Below are positions 60,124 to 64,000 of a stretch of 64,000 nt of DNA, one piece after another (position 1 is the stretch's first letter; each line of letters begins with the position of its first letter). This stretch comes from Natronosalvus halobius (lineage in GTDB: Archaea > Halobacteriota > Halobacteria > Halobacteriales > Natrialbaceae): the NCBI RefSeq assembly GCF_024138145.1, contig NZ_CP099997.1, forward strand, positions 1,426,001-1,490,000. Direction: 5' to 3'. Both the position numbers and the translations under genes were made by a program. Under the pieces are notes generated by a model. That model had not been told where the DNA came from, made no database searches, and saw only the letters and a list, made by a program, of their open reading frames with translations.

Positions 60124-60827
60124 CGGCCCCGGCCTGCATCGTCGTCCGTTCGTTCTTCCCGTACCCCCGCGTCGAGTCGCCCTCGAGCCTCGTCCGAAAA
60201 CGAGACGCCCACGTCCGGCCGATTCTCGCACTCGCGGTACTCCTCCTGGGAGACGCTGTAACGATACAGGTCGATCGGCTCACCGTCCTGGATGCGCCAG
60301 TTGCGAAGGAGGCCGTCGCGACCGCCGCCGTGGGCCTCGGTGTAGCGCTCGATTGCACGGTTGGAGTTCTCGTTGTCGACCAGCGCTGTGACGGCCACCA
60401 ACTCGAGGTCTAGGCGCTCGAACGCGAGTTCCATAAACGCGGCTGCACGCTCCCCGGAGTACCCGCGCCCCCAGAAGCGCTTGCGGAACCAGACGCCGAG
60501 CGTCATGGTTCGTTTCTCCCAGTCGATGCTGAAGCCAGCGTCGCCGGCGAACTCGCCCGCGCCGTCCTCTCCATCTCGCAAATAGACGGCGTAGGAGCCG
60601 CCGCTCGAGTCGTCCCACTTCTCGCTGACGTACTCGAGGAACTCGAGGGTCTCCTTCGGCGTTCGGTGCGGATCCCAGGTGACGTATTCGGTGACGTCCT
60701 CGATTCCCGGATCCGACGAGCAGATCTCGTAGAGGTCGAACAGCTGGCCGGCGTCGGTCTCGTCGACGTGGAGCGCCTCGAGACGGAGGCGGTCGGTTTC
60801 GATCGCCTTGGGAAAGAGTGCAGTCAT
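60120..60827 (-). CDS. GNAT acetyltransferase (RimJ-like), first of a pair
   Basis: A 235-residue GNAT, paralogous to the next gene, with TDRLRLEAL near residue 11 and RFWGRGYSGERAAAF near 126. The C-terminal ~30 residues are an acidic extension absent from the other copy. The start ATG at 60827 has a TTTTTA box about 24-29 bases upstream, so this is the promoter-proximal gene of the operon. Confidence 0.88.
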   Translation of the reverse strand: MTALFPKAIETDRLRLEALHVDETDAGQLFDLYEICSSDPGIEDVTEYVTWDPHRTPKETLEFLEYVSEKWDDSSGGSYAVYLRDGEDGAGEFAGDAGFSIDWEKRTMTLGVWFRKRFWGRGYSGERAAAFMELAFERLDLELVAVTALVDNENSNRAIERYTEAHGGGRDGLLRNWRIQDGEPIDLYRYSVSQEEYRECENRPDVGVSFSDEARGRLDAGVREERTDDDAGRGR

Positions 60828-61133
60828 ACCGACCGAGACGGACGGAGGGTAAAAAGCACTACCCAGGGTGTGGTAGCTAGTCACAACACTGTATTGCTGG
60901 TGAGTTCGTCGTCATTGCCCACGAGTGTGTGACGACAGCAGTTTCGAAGGCACAGGACAAATCGAGTGGCGAAAGGAGTGGGCGAGGCGGTGAGTTGGCC
61001 TCGTTTCCCGGGAACGAGGCGCGACGGGCCGAGACGACGCGCAGTGCCGGTCGTGACGTGAAAAGCGTCTTGTAACCGGCATCAGTAGGTGGTAGGCGAA
61101 CGAATAAAAAGTCAATGGTCTCGGCAGTACGGG
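60828..61133. other. Intergenic region upstream of the GNAT pair
   Basis: A 306-base gap holding the GNAT TATA-like element (about 60851-60856) and no other recognised feature. Minus-strand frames are Arg-rich shadows and not supported. Confidence 0.45.
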
Positions 61134-62072
61134 TTACAGTCGCCGATCTCGCAGGGCCGGAAACCGCGACCGGACGTTCGAAACGGCCCCCGCGTCGACG
61201 TCGGCCATCACCAGGGCCGAATCGTCCCCGCTCGAGGCCAGTACCGTCCCCCAGGGGTCGTAGACGGTCGACCGTCCGAGCAGCGTGGCCTCCTCGAACG
61301 ACCCCGACCCGTTGATCGTCGCCACGTAACACTGGTTCTCGATCGCTCGCGCTCGAGACAGCGTCTGCCAGTGCTCGAGACGTGGGTACGGCCATGCGCT
61401 CGGGACGAGAATCAACTCGACGCCCTGGTCGACCAGCCGTCGGTACAGTTCCGGGAATCGCAGGTCGTAACACGTGCTCACGCCGACAGTGAGCCCACAG
61501 ACTGTTGCCGTATCGATGGCCTCCCCGGGGACGAGGAGTTCGGTTTCGGCGGACTCGTACCCGAACAGGTGGTGTTTCCGGTAGACCAACTCGATGTCGC
61601 CCGACGAGGAGAGCAGTGCCGTGGTGTTCGCGTATCCCTCGTCGGCGGGTGTCTCCACCGACTCGGTTGCCGCGAGGTCCTCGACGAAGCTGCCCGTGAG
61701 CACGGCGACGTCGTTCTCGATGGCAGCGTCGCGAAGTCGGTGCAGGGTCTCTCCCTCGAGCGGTTCGGCGCTGCGCGCGTACAGGTCGAACTCGAAGTAC
61801 CCCACCGTGAAGAGTTCGGGCAGTGCGACGAGGTCGGCGCCGCGAGCGGACGCTCGCTCGATTGCCTCGACGGCCCGGTCGCGGTTGCCCTCGAGGTCGC
61901 CTGCCTGGACGGCCAGTTGAGCGAGTGCGAGGGAGATGTTTTCGCTCTCGTCCACGTCCTCGTGTTCGTGTTCGTCCTCGTTCTCGTCTACCTCCCCGTT
62001 CTCACCCTTGCGCCCGGCCGTTCCGTGCTCGTCTGTCGTCGCCTCCGTCGCCGCGTCGGTATTTTCGGTCAT
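61134..62072 (-). CDS. Carbon-nitrogen hydrolase (nitrilase superfamily)
   Basis: A 312-residue amidase-type hydrolase. The first ~45 residues form an acidic tail with EDEHEHEDVDE. The catalytic glutamate is in LPELF near 85, the lysine in RKHHLF near 158 and the nucleophilic cysteine in STCYDLRFPE near 191. Possible roles are omega-amidase, N-carbamoyl or beta-ureidopropionase activity, none assigned. The ATG at 62072 (MTENTDAATEA) is chosen. The SRPBCC gene lies 67 bases upstream on the same strand. Confidence 0.88.
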   Translation of the reverse strand: MTENTDAATEATTDEHGTAGRKGENGEVDENEDEHEHEDVDESENISLALAQLAVQAGDLEGNRDRAVEAIERASARGADLVALPELFTVGYFEFDLYARSAEPLEGETLHRLRDAAIENDVAVLTGSFVEDLAATESVETPADEGYANTTALLSSSGDIELVYRKHHLFGYESAETELLVPGEAIDTATVCGLTVGVSTCYDLRFPELYRRLVDQGVELILVPSAWPYPRLEHWQTLSRARAIENQCYVATINGSGSFEEATLLGRSTVYDPWGTVLASSGDDSALVMADVDAGAVSNVRSRFPALRDRRL

Positions 62073-62139
62073 GGTGGTGTGTGAGTCCGTCGTGCGTGTC
62101 TCGTCTACCGTACTCGTGACCCGCCCGTCAGCGTCCCGG

Positions 62140-62565
62140 TCACTCGACCTCGCGTTCGAGTTCGCGCTGCAGGTTCTCGAGTTCACCGTCCAGGTTGCGC
62201 TTGAAGAAGCGTTCGACGCCCGGCAGGTGTCCGTCGACGACGAAGGTATTGTTGAGGCGGCTTCCCCCGCTCGTCTCGGTGATCTCGTGTTCGCCCGTGA
62301 CGTCGAGCAGTTTCGACCGGCCGACGAACTTGACGTACTCGGGCGGGCGCCTGATGACGTCCTCGGTGTCGACGCTGACCGTTCGCGTCACCAGCGGAAG
62401 CGGGATCTCGACGTGCCAGGTCGCCCGTCGGCCGTCGGGGTCGTCCGTCGTGAAGTCTTTGACGACGCTAATCGCTCGAGCGCGCTTTTCCGGATCGGCG
62501 ATGAACGCCCAGACGCGCTCGGGTGGTGCCTGTAACTCGAACGACCGATCGATCCGAACAGTCAT
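62140..62565 (-). CDS. SRPBCC/START-like protein
   Basis: A 141-residue helix-grip protein of the CoxG/polyketide-cyclase type. ELQAPPERVWAFIADPEK near residue 10 is the typical start. The long C-terminal helix (VERFFKRNLDGELENLQREL) ends the fold. It binds a hydrophobic ligand, which is not identifiable. The ATG at 62565 gives the usual N-terminus MTVRIDRSFEL. Confidence 0.85.
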   Translation of the reverse strand: MTVRIDRSFELQAPPERVWAFIADPEKRARAISVVKDFTTDDPDGRRATWHVEIPLPLVTRTVSVDTEDVIRRPPEYVKFVGRSKLLDVTGEHEITETSGGSRLNNTFVVDGHLPGVERFFKRNLDGELENLQRELEREVE

Positions 62566-62714
62566 ACGCCTTTCTCGGTGGGTGAACGGTAAAAAGACGG
62601 TGAATTGAGCGAACCGCCGTTCACACGCTATCGACAGGTCGGCCGCTGCCGGGGCCACACTCTCGAACGGTTCGGCCGTGCGGCCGTGCCGCCGTTCGGT
62701 TCGAGACCGAGCGG

Positions 62715-62939
62715 TTAGCTCATCGTGACCTTCCAGGTCGTCGAGCGCGCGCGGCCCCACTTCTCGATGTCGATGTCCTCGGTCTTCTCGGCGAGGTGGG
62801 GGAGGCGGACGCCGACCTGTTTCGAAGAGAGGCCGATCGCCTTGGCGATGTTTTTCGCACGGAAGTACTGCTCGCCGCGGGCGGCGCTCTCACGGAGGTA
62901 CGAGATTATCCGCTGCTCTTCGTCGGAGTAGTCCGTCAT
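62715..62939 (-). CDS. Small winged-helix protein, DUF7123-like
   Basis: A 74-residue DNA-binding-type protein. DYSDEEQRIISYLRESAARGE is helix one, AKNIAKAIGLSSKQVGVRL is the helix-turn-helix core, and ARSTTWKVT is the wing. It matches my memory of DUF7123, a conserved haloarchaeal regulator of unknown targets. It has its own start 149 bases upstream of the SRPBCC gene. Confidence 0.8.
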   Translation of the reverse strand: MTDYSDEEQRIISYLRESAARGEQYFRAKNIAKAIGLSSKQVGVRLPHLAEKTEDIDIEKWGRARSTTWKVTMS

Positions 62940-63017
62940 CGTCCGTATATGAGATAGGTCGTCTGTGGCCTTAACTCTTGAGAGGGGTTTCAGCCGATGG
63001 CGGTCGAAGAGAACTGC

Positions 63018-63115
63018 CGTCAGCCGTCAGTCGTCAGTCGTCAGTCGTCAGTCGTCAGTCGTCAGTCGTCAGTCGTCAGTCGTCAGTCGTCAGTCGTCAG
63101 TCGTCAGTCGTCAGT
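63018..63115. repeat. Heptamer tandem array, 14 units
   Basis: CGTCAGC followed by thirteen perfect CGTCAGT units, 98 bases without a gap, between the DUF7123-like and DUF7525-like genes. Confidence 0.96.
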
Positions 63116-63151
63116 CGTCCGCTCTCTATCGTCTGTCTCGAGCGGGTGCGG

Positions 63152-63337
63152 TCAGTGCCAGTAGAAGTGCATGCCGACGATCGCCAGCGCGCTGAACGTG
63201 ACGGCGGCGGCGAAGCCCCAGGCCGCATGGATCTCCGGTGCCGTCGTGAGCATCACGAGTGCGCTGAGGATCGCAACGGCGCCGAACACCAGCCCCACTC
63301 CGACCCCCTTGTCGGTCGTCTGCGTGTGATCTGCCAT
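63152..63337 (-). CDS. Small two-helix membrane protein, DUF7525-like
   Basis: A 61-residue protein with helices at about residues 14-32 and 38-58, and a start MADHTQTTDKGVGVG. It resembles DUF7525 from memory. The function is unknown. The start ATG at 63337 is preferred over an in-frame upstream one. It lies just after a heptamer array. Confidence 0.75.
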   Translation of the reverse strand: MADHTQTTDKGVGVGLVFGAVAILSALVMLTTAPEIHAAWGFAAAVTFSALAIVGMHFYWH

Positions 63338-63561
63338 GCTGGCGCGTTTTGTGGGGGCCTCCTTAATTGCATTCATTCGCGTCAACGATTCCGGTCATTC
63401 GTGGCAACGACTCTATTCGTTCGCGTCAAGATTGTCGTCTTCCAGCCGATCCAGGAGCCCCTTCGCAGGCACCTCGATCGACGGTGGAGTCGCCGATACC
63501 GATCCCTGACGATCCCGCACGTTTACAGTCTCGAGGTTCCAACGGATCTCACGACGAACGC

Positions 63562-64000
63562 ATGGTACTTCAGACACTCCGATCACTCTTTCTCGGGAGC
63601 GCCTTTCGAATCGCGGGAACCCTCGTGCTCGCTGTTGCCGTCACCATCGCCGGCGCGTTCGGTGCGGGGGTACTCGGCGTCCTCACGCTCGAGTCGATGG
63701 ACAACGAGTTCGGGGACGTCGACGACGAACGAACCGAGATCCTGACTGACCTGACGATTCACAATCCGAACCCGATCGGCCTGGGTTCCGCCGATGTCGA
63801 CGCGACCTACGACGTCTCGATGAACGGCGTCGAGATGGCCAACGGGAGCGGCCAGGACATCACCGTCGAGCCGGGCACGTCGACTGAATCGCTCCGGACG
63901 GAGATGCGAAACGAGCGCATTCCCGACTGGTGGGTGACCCACATCGAAAACGGTGAGGAGACCCACGTCGAGATCGATGCGACCGTCTCGAGCGGCCTCC
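63562..64000 (+). CDS. LEA type 2 / WHy-domain protein, partial
   Basis: The first 146 residues of a protein whose end lies beyond the window. An N-terminal hydrophobic helix (AGTLVLAVAVTIAGAFGAGVL, about residues 18-38) is followed by a LEA-2/WHy beta-sandwich. Its marks are LTDLTIHNPNPIGLGSADV and a YDVSMNGVEMANG strand pair. The family is linked to desiccation and salt tolerance. Membrane anchoring is inferred. The ATG at 63562 fits the helix position. Confidence 0.85.
   Translation, partial: MVLQTLRSLFLGSAFRIAGTLVLAVAVTIAGAFGAGVLGVLTLESMDNEFGDVDDERTEILTDLTIHNPNPIGLGSADVDATYDVSMNGVEMANGSGQDITVEPGTSTESLRTEMRNERIPDWWVTHIENGEETHVEIDATVSSGL

Noticed and set aside
60877-61473. Minus-strand Arg/Pro-rich frame opposite intergenic DNA
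   Set aside because: No motif is visible and the composition is typical of a GC-rich shadow. It also covers the end of the nitrilase gene.
62978-63745. Plus-strand protein with VVSRQSS repeats
   Set aside because: The repeat is just the heptamer array read in frame, and the rest runs antisense to a membrane-protein gene.

Overview
The window is chromosomal DNA from a haloarchaeon. It is GC-rich, its proteins are strongly acidic, and several genes start within about 30 bases of a TATA box, as leaderless haloarchaeal genes do. It carries archaeal markers: IF5A, a proteasome-activating nucleotidase, CetZ, UbaA, an archaeal-lipid UbiA prenyltransferase, coenzyme F420 genes, Bat-type regulators and many families known only from Halobacteria. 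The overall character suggests Natrialbales, but that is an inference without any database search.

Layout. 1-13 kb: deoC (partial), a speB-like agmatinase coupled to aIF5A, an aminotransferase, an enolase-like protein, AarF kinase with Hsp20, a GIDE-domain membrane protein, two moeA genes, an HTH regulator and a HAD hydrolase. 13-19 kb: a Bat regulator with a LOV-type photosensor, a tungsten aldehyde:ferredoxin oxidoreductase and a formaldehyde-dehydrogenase-like ADH. 19-31 kb: a CobW metal chaperone, pyruvoyl arginine decarboxylase, PAN, a TrkA/RAM pair, a dihydrolipoamide-dehydrogenase-like enzyme with a His-rich tail, an E1-alpha subunit, tmk and an NDUFA9-like protein. 31-44 kb: fhs, cetZ, cofC, cofG, ubaA, small zinc-ribbon proteins, a UvrD/Rep helicase overlapping a degenerate M24 protein, a thioesterase and a histidine kinase. 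44.8-47.9 kb: a less GC-rich accessory stretch with repeats, hairpins, a secreted-type protein, HalOD1 and DUF7344-like genes, ending at tRNA-Arg(TCG). 48-64 kb: the ubiA prenyltransferase, a RAD55-like ATPase, a cysteine synthase, SprT, a CARF-like regulator, a Tat-type serine protease, an acyl-CoA carboxylase, tandem GNATs, a nitrilase and a partial LEA-2 gene.

How genes work together. PdaD (arginine to agmatine), the agmatinase and aIF5A together make a plausible route to (deoxy)hypusinated IF5A. UbaA and two MoeAs supply sulfur and metal insertion for pterin cofactors, of the kind used by the tungsten aldehyde oxidoreductase. CofC and CofG belong to F420 synthesis. The formaldehyde-dehydrogenase-like ADH and Fhs suggest C1 handling.

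The most unusual non-coding pattern is four intergenic tandem arrays with unrelated sequences that all share a 7-base period. There are also arrays with 6, 16, 18, 22 and about 24-base periods. I saw no CRISPR array, rRNA, intact insertion sequence or replication origin.
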